DNA of 64,000 nt from Curvibacter cyanobacteriorum. Lineage in GTDB: Bacteria > Pseudomonadota > Gammaproteobacteria > Burkholderiales > Burkholderiaceae_C. The notes below the pieces were generated by a model. The model did not search any database, was not told the DNA's origin, and worked only from the letters and a program-made list of their open reading frames with translations. Location of the stretch: contig NZ_JAQSIP010000001.1 of assembly GCF_028649475.1 (NCBI RefSeq), positions 682,001 through 746,000 of the forward strand, written 5' to 3'. A program made the translations under genes and the position numbers. Below, piece by piece: positions 36,948 to 45,614 of this stretch (positions are counted from its first letter, which is position 1; every line of letters begins with the position of its first letter).

Positions 36948-38774
36948 TCAGAACGCGTCTTCGGGTAGCTCGGCACAGGTCTGGTCGCGGGTTTCAACCA
37001 CCCGCAGCCAGGCACCGATCTTGGGCAGCTCGTAGTGGAAGAAGAAGCGCGCAGCCGCCAGGCGGCCCTGGGCGGCGGCGTCGCGGCTGCCCGAGGCGCG
37101 CACCGCCAGCGCCACGTCCAGCCAGATCCAGGCCAGCACGGTGTGGCCAAAGGCCTGCATGTAAGGCACGGCGTTGGCCAGCGCGTCGGTGGGCACGCCG
37201 GTGGCCCAGGCCGCCTTGGTGGCCGAGCCGACCTGTTGCAGCGCGGCCCCCAGCGCGTTGGCGTGGGCCGCCAACTCGGGCTGCTGGATGGCGCGCTCGA
37301 TGGTCTGGTTGATGCGGCCGGCCAGCAACTGCAGACCGCGGCCGTTTTCCATCAACACCTTGCGGGCCAGCAGGTCCATGGCCTGGATGCCGTGCGTGCC
37401 CTCGTGGATCATGTTGAGGCGGTTGTCGCGCCAGTACTGCTCGACCGGGAAGTCGCGTGTGTAGCCGTAGCCGCCGTGGATCTGGATCGCCAGCGAGTTG
37501 GCCTCCAGGCACCATTCGCTGGGCCAGCTCTTGGCGATCGGGGTCAGCACCTCCAGCAGGAGGCGGGCCTCGTCGGCGCTGGCGGCATCCCCGGTGTGTT
37601 GTTCATCGACCAGGCGGGCACAGAACAGCTCGAGTGCCAGCGCCCCCTCGCAGTAGGACTTCTGGGCCAGCAGCATGCGCTTGACGTCGGCGTGCTCGAT
37701 GATGCGGATCTGCGGCTGCGCTGCGTCCTTGCCACCCACGCCCATCGGCCGGCCCTGCGGGCGGTTGCGCGCGTAGTCCAGCGAGGCCAGGTAGCCCGCC
37801 ATGCCCAGCATGGTGGCGGCCATGCCGACGCCGATGCGGGCCTCGTTCATCATGTGGAACATGCATTTGAGGCCTTCGCCGGGGCGGCCCACCAGGTAGC
37901 CAATCGCCCCCGCCTGCCCGCCGGGCTGGAACTTGCCCTCGCCAAAGTTGAGCAAGGTGTTGGTGGTGCCACGCCAGCCCAGTTTGTGGTTCAGACCCGC
38001 CAGCGCCACGTCGTTGCGCTCGCCCGTGAGTTGCCCTTCGGGGGTGACCAGCTTCTTGGGCACGATGAACAGCGAAATGCCGCGCACGCCGGGCACGGTC
38101 TTGCCATCGGGGCCCGGGATCTTGGCCAGCACCAGGTGGATGATGTTCTCGGTCAGCTCATGCTCGCCGGCCGAGATCCACATCTTGTTGCCCTTGAGGC
38201 GGTAGCGCGGGCCCAGGGGGTCGCTTTCGTGGTCGGCGCCGTCGGGCACCGCGCGGGTGGCGACGTCGCTGAGGCTGGAGCCGGCCTGCGGCTCGGACAG
38301 GCACATCGTGCCCGACCAGCGGCCGGCAAACTCATGGCGCGCGAAGACGTTCTTCTGGGCCTCGGTGCCGTGCGCCATCAGCAAGTTGGCGTTGCCAGTG
38401 GTCAGCATGCCGGAGCCGATGCTGACCGAGGCACAGGCAAAGAAGGCGTTGGCCGCCGCCTCGACCGTGTAGGGCAGCTGCATGCCACCCCAGTCGTAGT
38501 CCTGCGCGGCGCTCAACATGCCGGACTCGGCATAGGCTTTCTGGGCGTCGTGGGTGGCCTGCGGCAGGGTGACTTTGTCGCCGTCGAAGTGGGGTTCCTG
38601 CGTGTCCACCAGGCGGTTGAACGGCGCGTACTTCTCGCGCGCAATGCGCTCGCAGGTGTCGAGCACGGCGTCAAAGGTGTCGCGGCTGTGGTCGCTGAAG
38701 CGTTCGCGCTGGTTCAGCGCGGGGGCGTTCAGCCACTGGTACAGGAGAAAGTCGATGCTGGAACGGAGGCTCAT
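36948..38774 (-). CDS. Acyl-CoA dehydrogenase of the long, three-domain type
   Basis: A 608-residue flavoenzyme, longer than the 380-residue classical acyl-CoA dehydrogenases because of an N-terminal extension and a C-terminal domain, as in the DmdC/FadE-like group. Visible are CLSEPQAGSSLSDVATRA (FAD/substrate loop), MWISAGEHELTENIIHLVLAK, the GGYGYTRDFPVEQYWRD motif near the end of the flavin domain, and NMIHEGTHGIQAMDLLARK, whose EGT supplies the expected catalytic Glu. It should form the 2,3-double bond of an acyl-CoA, the first step before FadB- and FadA-type enzymes encoded upstream in the same strand. Confidence 0.9.
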   Translation of the reverse strand: MSLRSSIDFLLYQWLNAPALNQRERFSDHSRDTFDAVLDTCERIAREKYAPFNRLVDTQEPHFDGDKVTLPQATHDAQKAYAESGMLSAAQDYDWGGMQLPYTVEAAANAFFACASVSIGSGMLTTGNANLLMAHGTEAQKNVFARHEFAGRWSGTMCLSEPQAGSSLSDVATRAVPDGADHESDPLGPRYRLKGNKMWISAGEHELTENIIHLVLAKIPGPDGKTVPGVRGISLFIVPKKLVTPEGQLTGERNDVALAGLNHKLGWRGTTNTLLNFGEGKFQPGGQAGAIGYLVGRPGEGLKCMFHMMNEARIGVGMAATMLGMAGYLASLDYARNRPQGRPMGVGGKDAAQPQIRIIEHADVKRMLLAQKSYCEGALALELFCARLVDEQHTGDAASADEARLLLEVLTPIAKSWPSEWCLEANSLAIQIHGGYGYTRDFPVEQYWRDNRLNMIHEGTHGIQAMDLLARKVLMENGRGLQLLAGRINQTIERAIQQPELAAHANALGAALQQVGSATKAAWATGVPTDALANAVPYMQAFGHTVLAWIWLDVALAVRASGSRDAAAQGRLAAARFFFHYELPKIGAWLRVVETRDQTCAELPEDAF

Positions 38775-38915
38775 GTCAGGGGCTCAGTGAGGGGGTTGAA
38801 CAGCGGGCGGTCCTCCAGGACCGGCCCAGCCAGGGCTCAAGGCCATAGCTTGCCGTGTCGGCACGGCCCCGGCGGTTGCCTGCGCGACAGTGCGCCGCCC
38901 TGCCCCACCCGCCGC

Positions 38916-39830
38916 TCAGGCCCAGGGGTAAGGCAAGGGCTGCCAGCGCTGGCCCCACAGCTTGCGCCACTGGCGCTGCCATTTGGGCAAGGCATTGAAG
39001 GCCAGCTTGGGCTGGATGCGGCGCACCGGATCGATCTCGGGCCAATGCTGCAGGCGCTCGGCCAGCGGCAGTGCGCCGTAGCGGTCAAAGAACAGGGCCA
39101 GGTCATCGCGAAATTCCTTGAAGACATGGTAGTGAAAGACGTCGCTCAGGCACTCGTGCAGGCGCAGCCCGCGGTCCTGCAGGACCACCGACAGCGCCAC
39201 CTGCTCGACGGTGTGCACCTGCACCACCGGCAGCATCTGGTCGATCAGTTGGGCGGTCTCGTCAAACACCGGCAGCAAACGGCCCTGAAAGCCCAGCACG
39301 CCGGAGTTCCACAAGCCCGTGCTCAGCGGCACCTGCTGCTCGCGTCCGCGCACCTGAAAACGGTGCGCCTGACAGGCCTCAAAGAGGCGCCGGTGCGATC
39401 GGGTGTTGCGCCGCAACTCGCCCAGGCTGCCTTCGCGCTCGTTGAGCACCACCCCACCCGCTTCGATCTGCGCCCACACGGTGGCGGGCGAGTGGCTGAA
39501 CACGGTGTCGGAGTCCACATACAGAAACGCATCGTCGGCCTGGGCCTGCATCTGCTGCGCGGCCCACTGGATGGCCAGAGGCTTGATGCGGTGGATGTAG
39601 CCCTGCGCGCCGCGCCAGGTGTCGCGCTGCTCGGGCGACAAACTCAGCAGGTGCAGGCTAGGCCGGTCGTCCAGCAGTTGCCTGAAGCGCTCGGGCCGGT
39701 CGGTCACCACCACCACCTCGCAGGGCGGCGCGTCGGTCTGCCGCCACAGCGAGAGGATGGAGTACGCCGCCTCCTGCACAAAGCAGTCGGCGCCGTGGGC
39801 TACGTACAGCACAAAACGGCGGCCAGTCAT
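38916..39830 (-). CDS. Glycosyltransferase-like protein
   Basis: A 304-residue protein. LYVDSDTVFSH (DxD-type motif) and the preceding RIKPLAIQWAAQQM resemble GT-A-fold nucleotide-sugar transferases such as GT8; GLWNSGVLGFQG and TVEQVALSVVLQ also fit. No signal peptide or membrane segment is evident. It interrupts the fatty-acid run between thiolase and acyl-CoA dehydrogenase and has no functional link to them that I can see. The donor and acceptor are unknown; the family call is moderate. Confidence 0.65.
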   Translation of the reverse strand: MTGRRFVLYVAHGADCFVQEAAYSILSLWRQTDAPPCEVVVVTDRPERFRQLLDDRPSLHLLSLSPEQRDTWRGAQGYIHRIKPLAIQWAAQQMQAQADDAFLYVDSDTVFSHSPATVWAQIEAGGVVLNEREGSLGELRRNTRSHRRLFEACQAHRFQVRGREQQVPLSTGLWNSGVLGFQGRLLPVFDETAQLIDQMLPVVQVHTVEQVALSVVLQDRGLRLHECLSDVFHYHVFKEFRDDLALFFDRYGALPLAERLQHWPEIDPVRRIQPKLAFNALPKWQRQWRKLWGQRWQPLPYPWA

Positions 39831-39900
39831 GTCATGTTCTTCCGGAAAAAGTCCGGTTGATTATGGGCCGGCCCGGCCGCAGTTTCAGCGCTGGTCTGGT

Positions 39901-41076
39901 TTACAGCACTTCGAAAATGCCGGCCGCGCCCATGCCGCCGCCGATGCACATCGTGACCGCCACGCGCTTGGCGCCGCGGCGCTTGCCTTCGATCAGGGCG
40001 TGGCCGGTCAGGCGCTGGCCGCTGACGCCATAGGGGTGGCCCAGGGCGATGGCGCCGCCATTGACGTTCAGGCGGTCGGCCGGGATGCCCAGCTTGTCGC
40101 GGCAGTAGAGGACCTGCACGGCGAAGGCTTCGTTGAGCTCCCACAGGTCGATGTCGCTGACCTTCAGGCCCAGGCGGTCCAGCACCTTGGGCACGGCAAA
40201 CACCGGGCCGATGCCCATTTCGTCGGGCTCGCAGCCGGCCACGGCAAAGCCCAGGAAACGGCCCAGTGGCTTCAGGCCGTGGCGGGCGGCATAGTCTTCG
40301 CTGACCACCACGCAGGCGCCCGCACCGTCGGAGAACTGGCTGGCATTGCCGGCCGAGATCAGGCCGCCGGGCAACGCGGGCTTGATGCCGCTGATGCCTT
40401 CCTTGGTGGTGCCCTCGCGCGTGCCTTCGTCGCGGCTCACGGTGACTTCCTTGGTGCGCAGGCCCATCACGGGGTCGGCCACGCCAGCGGTCACGGTGAT
40501 GGGGGCGATTTCAGCGTCGAACAGACCCGCCGCCTGGGCCGCGCAGGCCTTTTGCTGGCTGGCGGCACCGTACTCGTCCATGACGTCGCGGCCGATGTTG
40601 TAGCGCTTGGCCACTTGCTCGGCGGTTTGCAGCATGGACCAGTAGATCTCAGGCTTGACCTTGAGCAGGTTGGGGTCCGACAGCATGTGCTGGTTCATCT
40701 CTTGCTGCACGCAGGAGATGCTTTCCACGCCACCGGCCACATAGACATCGCCTTCATTGGCAATGATGCGCTGAGCGGCCAGCGCAATGGTTTGCAGGCC
40801 CGACGAGCAGAAACGGTTGACCGTGACGCCCGAGACATTGATGGGGCAGCCCGCGGCCAGGGCAATCTGGCGTGCGATGTTGGCACCGGTGGCGCCCTCG
40901 GGGTTGGCACAGCCCATGATCACGTCTTCGATGTGCGCGGCATCGATGCCGGCGCGCTCGATCGCGTGCTTGACGGCATGACCGCCGAGCGTGGCGCCAT
41001 GGGTCATGTTGAACGAACCCTTCCAGCTCTTGGCGAGCGGGGTGCGGGCGGTGGAAACAATAACGGCCTTGGTCAT
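39901..41076 (-). CDS. Acetyl-CoA C-acyltransferase (thiolase)
   Basis: A 391-residue thiolase. The nucleophilic Cys is in NRFCSSGLQ, the GHP motif in [12 protein letters not shown] and the second Cys in [10 protein letters not shown]. It cleaves 3-oxoacyl-CoA with CoA to acetyl-CoA and a shortened acyl-CoA, completing beta-oxidation with the FadB-like protein encoded upstream. An M20 peptidase gene sits between the two, which is unusual for a fadB-fadA pair. Confidence 0.93.
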   Translation of the reverse strand: MTKAVIVSTARTPLAKSWKGSFNMTHGATLGGHAVKHAIERAGIDAAHIEDVIMGCANPEGATGANIARQIALAAGCPINVSGVTVNRFCSSGLQTIALAAQRIIANEGDVYVAGGVESISCVQQEMNQHMLSDPNLLKVKPEIYWSMLQTAEQVAKRYNIGRDVMDEYGAASQQKACAAQAAGLFDAEIAPITVTAGVADPVMGLRTKEVTVSRDEGTREGTTKEGISGIKPALPGGLISAGNASQFSDGAGACVVVSEDYAARHGLKPLGRFLGFAVAGCEPDEMGIGPVFAVPKVLDRLGLKVSDIDLWELNEAFAVQVLYCRDKLGIPADRLNVNGGAIALGHPYGVSGQRLTGHALIEGKRRGAKRVAVTMCIGGGMGAAGIFEVL

Positions 41077-41118
41077 GGCAAATCGCCTTTCAGTCGGTAA
41101 AAGGGGAAGGCACTGCGC

Positions 41119-42588
41119 TCAGGACGCCTTGGCGGCGTTGCGCAGCAACTGCTGATAAAACTGGATCGCTTCCACGTAATTGGCCACCGAGATGCGCTCG
41201 TTGGTGCCGTGGAAACGTGGCAAGTCCTCGGGGCGCGCGCGCACCGGTGAGAACTTGTAGATGTTGCGGCTCAATTCCGCAAAAAAACGGGCGTCGGTGC
41301 CCGCCACCATCAGGCCGGGGGCCACCACGGCCGTGGGGAAGACCTCCCGCACGGTGCGGTTGATCCACTGGTACCCTGGCGCAGACGTGGGCGACACGGC
41401 AGACGGCTCTGACCCGTCCTGGGGACGCTGCACTTTGATTGCCTCGTTGGCCACCACTTTCTTGACATGGGCATCCACGGTGTCAAGACTGTCACCCGGC
41501 AAGAGGCGAAAGTTCACACTGGCCTCCGCGTGACCGGGCAACACATTCACCTTGTTGCCTGCGTTCACGATGGTCAAGGCCGTTGTGGTGCGCAGCATGG
41601 CATTGGAGCTGGGCGACTTTTCGAGCTGCTGCTGCACCAGGGGCCCGAACAGCCACAGGTTGGACAGCAAGACTCGGTTGGCCCCCTTCATTTCAGGCGC
41701 CAAGGTGTCGAACAGTTCTTTGACAATGCCGTCAATCTTGGCTGGAAAGGGGTTGGCCTCCAGCCGTGACAAGGCCGTGCTGATCATCCCGATGGCCGTG
41801 TGATGGGGGGGCATCGAGGCATGTCCTGGGACCGCCTCCACGCTGAGTTGCCAGGTTCCGATGCCTTTTTCGGCCACCCCGATCAGCGCCGCCGGTTGCT
41901 CAAGACCGGGCATCACGCCTTCGGTGACCAACAAACCTTCGTCCAAGATGAACTCGAACTCCACCCCGCGCTGCTTCAGCACACGCGCCATCTCCTGGGC
42001 TCCGAGGCCACCCACTTCTTCATCGCCACCTGACAACAGATAAACCGTTTGCCGCGGCTGAAAGCCCGAGGCCAGCAAAGCCTCGACGGCCTCCAATTGA
42101 GCCAACAAATTGCCCTTGTCGTCCCAAGCGCCACGCCCCCAGATGAAGCCGTCCTGAATGCGCCCTTCAAACGGGGGCACGCTCCATTTGGCCTCGGTAC
42201 CTGGCGCGATCGGAACAACGTCCTGGTGCGCCATCAGGGCCAATGGCCGGGCCTTGGCATCGCTGCCGGCCCAGGTGTACATGAGGCTGTGGGCGCCGAA
42301 GTGTTCCAGCTTGAGTTGTTGGTGAACGCGCGGGAACTGCTGCACCAAAAAGGCCTGCAGCCCTTTGAACGCTTCGTCGCTGGCGTTGGGATCGGTGTCC
42401 GATGAGATGGTCTGAAAACGCACCGCCCCAGCCAAGCGGGCCGCAGCCGCAGAGGCATCGACGGCCGGCAAGGTCAGGCGCTCGACTTGGAGCTGGCGAG
42501 AGGGCTTGAGCCAAGTGTTGGCCAACACCACCGCGCCCAGTCCAGCGCAAACCGCCAGCACGGCCAGGGAGATACGTTTGAGTTTCAT
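41119..42588 (-). CDS. M20-family metallopeptidase, exported or membrane-anchored
   Basis: A 489-residue protein with an N-terminal hydrophobic anchor or signal (ISLAVLAVCAGLGAVVLA). The di-zinc site of M20 enzymes is visible: MAHQDVVP, GRGAWDDKGN, SGGDEEVGG and the later FHGTNERIS. Sequence character matches the PM20D1/carboxypeptidase S branch, which in animals forms and hydrolyses N-acyl amino acids. By eye its base composition is less GC-rich than its neighbours. It lies between thiolase and fadB-like genes; hydrolysis of N-acyl amino acids would supply fatty acids to beta-oxidation, an inference. Confidence 0.85.
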   Translation of the reverse strand: MKLKRISLAVLAVCAGLGAVVLANTWLKPSRQLQVERLTLPAVDASAAAARLAGAVRFQTISSDTDPNASDEAFKGLQAFLVQQFPRVHQQLKLEHFGAHSLMYTWAGSDAKARPLALMAHQDVVPIAPGTEAKWSVPPFEGRIQDGFIWGRGAWDDKGNLLAQLEAVEALLASGFQPRQTVYLLSGGDEEVGGLGAQEMARVLKQRGVEFEFILDEGLLVTEGVMPGLEQPAALIGVAEKGIGTWQLSVEAVPGHASMPPHHTAIGMISTALSRLEANPFPAKIDGIVKELFDTLAPEMKGANRVLLSNLWLFGPLVQQQLEKSPSSNAMLRTTTALTIVNAGNKVNVLPGHAEASVNFRLLPGDSLDTVDAHVKKVVANEAIKVQRPQDGSEPSAVSPTSAPGYQWINRTVREVFPTAVVAPGLMVAGTDARFFAELSRNIYKFSPVRARPEDLPRFHGTNERISVANYVEAIQFYQQLLRNAAKAS

Positions 42589-42614
42589 GGGTTTCTTTCA
42601 GAGGTTGGTCACCT

Positions 42615-44726
42615 TCAATTGAAGGTTTTGCCCTCCGCCACCAAGCGTGCCAGCAGCGGAGCCGGCTGCCAGAAATTGGCATCGTCACGCGGGTTCTGGG
42701 CAAAGCGCTTCATGGCTTCCGCCACGTTGAACAAGCCCAACTGATCAGCGTAGTGCATCGGTCCACCGCGGTAAATCGGGAAGCCATAGCCGGTCAAATA
42801 CACCATATCGATGTCACCGGCCTTGCTGGCAATGCCTTCTTCCAGGATGTGCGCGGCTTCATTGACCAGCGAGAACACCAGGCGCTGGACGATTTCCTCG
42901 TCGGAGATCTTGCGCGGCGTGATGCCCAGCTCCTGCCGGTGCTTCTCGATCATCTCCACCACCAGCGCGCTGGGGATGGCATCGCGCTTGCCCGGCACGT
43001 AGTCGTACCAGCCCGCGCCGGTCTTTTGACCGTAGCGACCCATTTCGCACAGCAGGTCGGCGGTCTTGCTGTACTTGAGGTCGGGCTTTTCGGTGTAGCG
43101 GCGCTTGCGGATGGCCCAGCCGATGTCGTTGCCGGCGAGGTCGCCCATGCGGAACGGACCCATGGCAAAGCCGAACTTCTCGACCGCCTTGTCGACCTGG
43201 GCCGGGGTGGCGCCTTCTTCGAGCAGGAAGCCGGCTTGGCGGCTGTATTGTTCGATCATGCGGTTGCCGATGAAGCCATCGCACACGCCCGAGACCACAG
43301 CGGTCTTTTTGATCTTCTTGGCGATCGCCATCACGGTGGCCAGCACGTCCTTGGCGGTGGCTTGGCCGCGCACCACTTCGAGCAGCTTCATGACGTTGGC
43401 CGGGCTGAAGAAGTGCATGCCCACCACGTCTTGCGGGCGCTGGGTGAAGTTGGCGATCTTGTCGACGTCGAGCGTCGAGGTGTTCGAGGCCAGGATGGCG
43501 CCGGGCTTGGCCACGGCGTCGAGCTGCTTGAACACCGCTTCCTTGACGCCGAGCTCTTCGAACACGGCTTCGATGATCAGGTCGGCGTCTTTCAGGTCGT
43601 CGTAGCTCAGCGTGGTGCTCAGCAAGCTCATGCGCTGTTCGTACTTGTCTTGCTTGAGCTTGCCCTTCTTGACCTGGGCTTCGTAGTTCTTGCGGATGGT
43701 GGCAATCCCGCGGTCCAGCGCTTCTTGCTTCATCTCCAGCATCTTGACGGGGATGCCGGCGTTGAGGAAGTTCATGGTGATGCCACCGCCCATGGTGCCC
43801 GCACCGATCACGCCGACCAGCTTGATGTCGCGCTTGGGGGTGTCATCCGGCACGTCCGGGATCTTGGAGGCTGCGCGCTCGGCCACGAACAGGTGGCGCA
43901 GCGCACGGCATTCGGGCGTCCACATCAGGTTGATGAAGATGTCGCGCTCGAAGGTCATGCCGTCGGCAAATTTCTTCTGGGTGGCGGCTTCGACCGCGTC
44001 CACGCACTTGGCCGGGGCCGGGTAGTTCTTGGCCATGCCCTTGACCATGTTGCGCGCAAACTGGAAGTACGCGTCGCCCAAGGGGTGCTTGCAAGGCAGG
44101 TTGCGCACCAGCGGGAAGGCGCTGCCATCCGCGTGCTTGGCGGCGGCCTCGCGGGCCAGCGCAAAGGCTTCGTCGGCCAGCGATTCAGCCGAGGCGGCGA
44201 GTTTGTCAAACAGCTTCTGGCCCGGTAGCGAAGCCAGCAGCTCGCTCTTGACGGGTTCACCGCTGACGATCATGTTGAGGGCGGTCTCCACGCCCAGCAC
44301 GCGCGGCAGGCGCTGCGTGCCACCGGCGCCGGGGATCAGGCCGAGCTTGACTTCCGGCAGTGCGATCTGGGTGCCCGGGGCGGCAATGCGGTAGTGCGCG
44401 CCCAGGGCCAGTTCGAGGCCACCGCCCATGGCCACGCTGTGCAGCGCGGCAACCACGGGCTTGGTCGAGTTCTCGACCGCGGTGATGACGCTCAGCAGGT
44501 TGGGTTCCTGCAGGGCCTTGGGGCTGCCGAATTCCTTGATGTCAGCGCCGCCCGAGAACGCCTTGCCGGCGCCGGTCAGCACGATGGCCTTGACGGCGGC
44601 GTCGGCATTGGCTTGCTCGAGGCCCGCCACGATGCCCTGGCGCGTGGCCAAACCAAGGCCGTTGACCGGGGGGTTGTTCAGGGTGATCACGGCGATATCG
44701 CCATGGACTTTGTATTCTGCCGTCAT
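42615..44726 (-). CDS. FadB/FadJ-type enoyl-CoA hydratase / 3-hydroxyacyl-CoA dehydrogenase
   Basis: A 703-residue two-activity enzyme, start ATG 44726 (GAGG upstream; an earlier TTG is less likely). Residues 1-190 are crotonase (GAGKAFSGGADIKEF; ALHSVAMGGGLELALGAHYR; PEVKLGLIPGAGGTQRLPR, with both catalytic Glu residues). From about 295 the NAD domain follows (VGVIGAGTMGGGITM), then the dehydrogenase C-domains with HFFSPANVMKLLEVV. Hydration and oxidation of enoyl-CoA take place here before thiolysis. A promoter with a palindrome immediately downstream of its -10 box lies upstream. Confidence 0.93.
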   Translation of the reverse strand: MTAEYKVHGDIAVITLNNPPVNGLGLATRQGIVAGLEQANADAAVKAIVLTGAGKAFSGGADIKEFGSPKALQEPNLLSVITAVENSTKPVVAALHSVAMGGGLELALGAHYRIAAPGTQIALPEVKLGLIPGAGGTQRLPRVLGVETALNMIVSGEPVKSELLASLPGQKLFDKLAASAESLADEAFALAREAAAKHADGSAFPLVRNLPCKHPLGDAYFQFARNMVKGMAKNYPAPAKCVDAVEAATQKKFADGMTFERDIFINLMWTPECRALRHLFVAERAASKIPDVPDDTPKRDIKLVGVIGAGTMGGGITMNFLNAGIPVKMLEMKQEALDRGIATIRKNYEAQVKKGKLKQDKYEQRMSLLSTTLSYDDLKDADLIIEAVFEELGVKEAVFKQLDAVAKPGAILASNTSTLDVDKIANFTQRPQDVVGMHFFSPANVMKLLEVVRGQATAKDVLATVMAIAKKIKKTAVVSGVCDGFIGNRMIEQYSRQAGFLLEEGATPAQVDKAVEKFGFAMGPFRMGDLAGNDIGWAIRKRRYTEKPDLKYSKTADLLCEMGRYGQKTGAGWYDYVPGKRDAIPSALVVEMIEKHRQELGITPRKISDEEIVQRLVFSLVNEAAHILEEGIASKAGDIDMVYLTGYGFPIYRGGPMHYADQLGLFNVAEAMKRFAQNPRDDANFWQPAPLLARLVAEGKTFN

Positions 44727-44747
44727 GCGGGTGGTCCTCAAAGGGTG

Positions 44748-44769
44748 AAAACGAACGATCGTGCGTTTT
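44748..44769. promoter_or_regulatory. 22-bp near-perfect palindrome upstream of fadB-like gene
   Basis: AAAACG (44748-44753) and CGTTTT (44764-44769) flank the self-complementary core ACGATCGT (44755-44762); only the pair 44754/44763 mismatches. Its centre lies 32-33 bases before the ATG, just downstream of the predicted -10 box, an ideal repressor position. TetR-family fatty-acid regulators of beta-proteobacteria use palindromes of this kind; which protein binds is unknown. Confidence 0.75.
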
Positions 44770-44771
44770 TT

Positions 44772-44799
44772 ATTTTAGGAAAAGCTTGCTGCACCGCAA
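44772..44799 (-). promoter_or_regulatory. Predicted sigma-70 promoter of the fadB-like gene
   Basis: On the minus strand TTGCGG (44799-44794) and TAAAAT (44777-44772) are spaced by 16 bases. The expected start of transcription falls inside the 22-bp palindrome. The -35 box overlaps the motif shared with the livK upstream region (44790-44803). Confidence 0.5.
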
Positions 44800-44912
44800 C
44801 GCTCGTTTGTCCCGGCTGAGACAAAAACAGCGGTTTGAGCGCAAATCAAGGGAAAACACCTAGGCATCAATGGACGCCGGGGCGGCGCCAGCGGCACCGC
44901 CCCCCAGAGGCC

Positions 44913-45614
44913 TCAGACCTCCAGCCATTCCTTGCGCGTGTCGGCATCGGCGCGCAGGCTGTCAGGGGTGCCCTGGAACACGATGCTGCCGTGGCCCATG
45001 ACCAGGGCGCGGTCGGAGATGGTCATCGCGATGGTCAGCTTCTGCTCGATCAGCAGCACGGAAATCCCGCGGGCCTTGAGCTTCTGCAGGTACTCACCGA
45101 CCAGCTCGACGATCTTCGGGGCCAGGCCCTCGGTCGGCTCGTCGATGATGATCAGGTCGGGGTCGCCCATCAGCGTGCGGCACAGCGTGAGCATCTGCTG
45201 CTCGCCGCCCGACAGCACGCCGGCCTCAGTGTGCTGGCGTTCGCGCAGCCGGGGGAACATCTCGTACATGTCGTCAAACGACCAGCGCGACCCCTGACCG
45301 CTGCCCTTGCGGCCCAGCAGCAGGTTCTGGTGCACCGTCAACTTGGGGAAGATGTCGCGGTTCTCAGGCACATAGCCGATGCCCAGGTGGGCAATCTCGT
45401 AGGCCTTGCGGCCGCTGAGGGGCTGGCCTTTCCAGCTGATGTTGCCCTCCCAGGTCACCAGGCCCATGATGGCCTTGGCCGTGGTGGACCGGCCCGAGCC
45501 GTTGCGCCCCAGCAGGGCCACGATCTCGCCGGGCTGGACCTCGAAATTCACACCATGCAGCACATGGCTCTTGCCGTAGTAGCCGTGCAGGTTCTCTACC
45601 TTCAACATCGTCAA
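44913..45614 (-). CDS. livF: Branched-chain amino acid-type ABC transporter, ATP-binding protein LivF
   Basis: A 233-residue ATPase of the LivF group. Walker A reads GRNGSGRST: the invariant Lys is replaced by Arg (codon CGG in the complement of 45486-45517). The rest is standard: signature LSGGEQQML, Walker B LIIIDEPTEGLAP, then a switch region with EQKLTIA instead of the usual EQN-type sequence. The partner LivG has a normal Walker A, so the pair may have one altered nucleotide site. Substrate may be an amino acid or an acid related to the neighbouring acyl-CoA genes. Confidence 0.9.
   Translation of the reverse strand: MTMLKVENLHGYYGKSHVLHGVNFEVQPGEIVALLGRNGSGRSTTAKAIMGLVTWEGNISWKGQPLSGRKAYEIAHLGIGYVPENRDIFPKLTVHQNLLLGRKGSGQGSRWSFDDMYEMFPRLRERQHTEAGVLSGGEQQMLTLCRTLMGDPDLIIIDEPTEGLAPKIVELVGEYLQKLKARGISVLLIEQKLTIAMTISDRALVMGHGSIVFQGTPDSLRADADTRKEWLEV

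Noticed and set aside
37035-39860. A 941-codon plus-strand open frame opposite acyl-CoA dehydrogenase and glycosyltransferase-like genes
   Set aside because: It spans two well-supported genes and the gap between them and shows only shadow-type composition.
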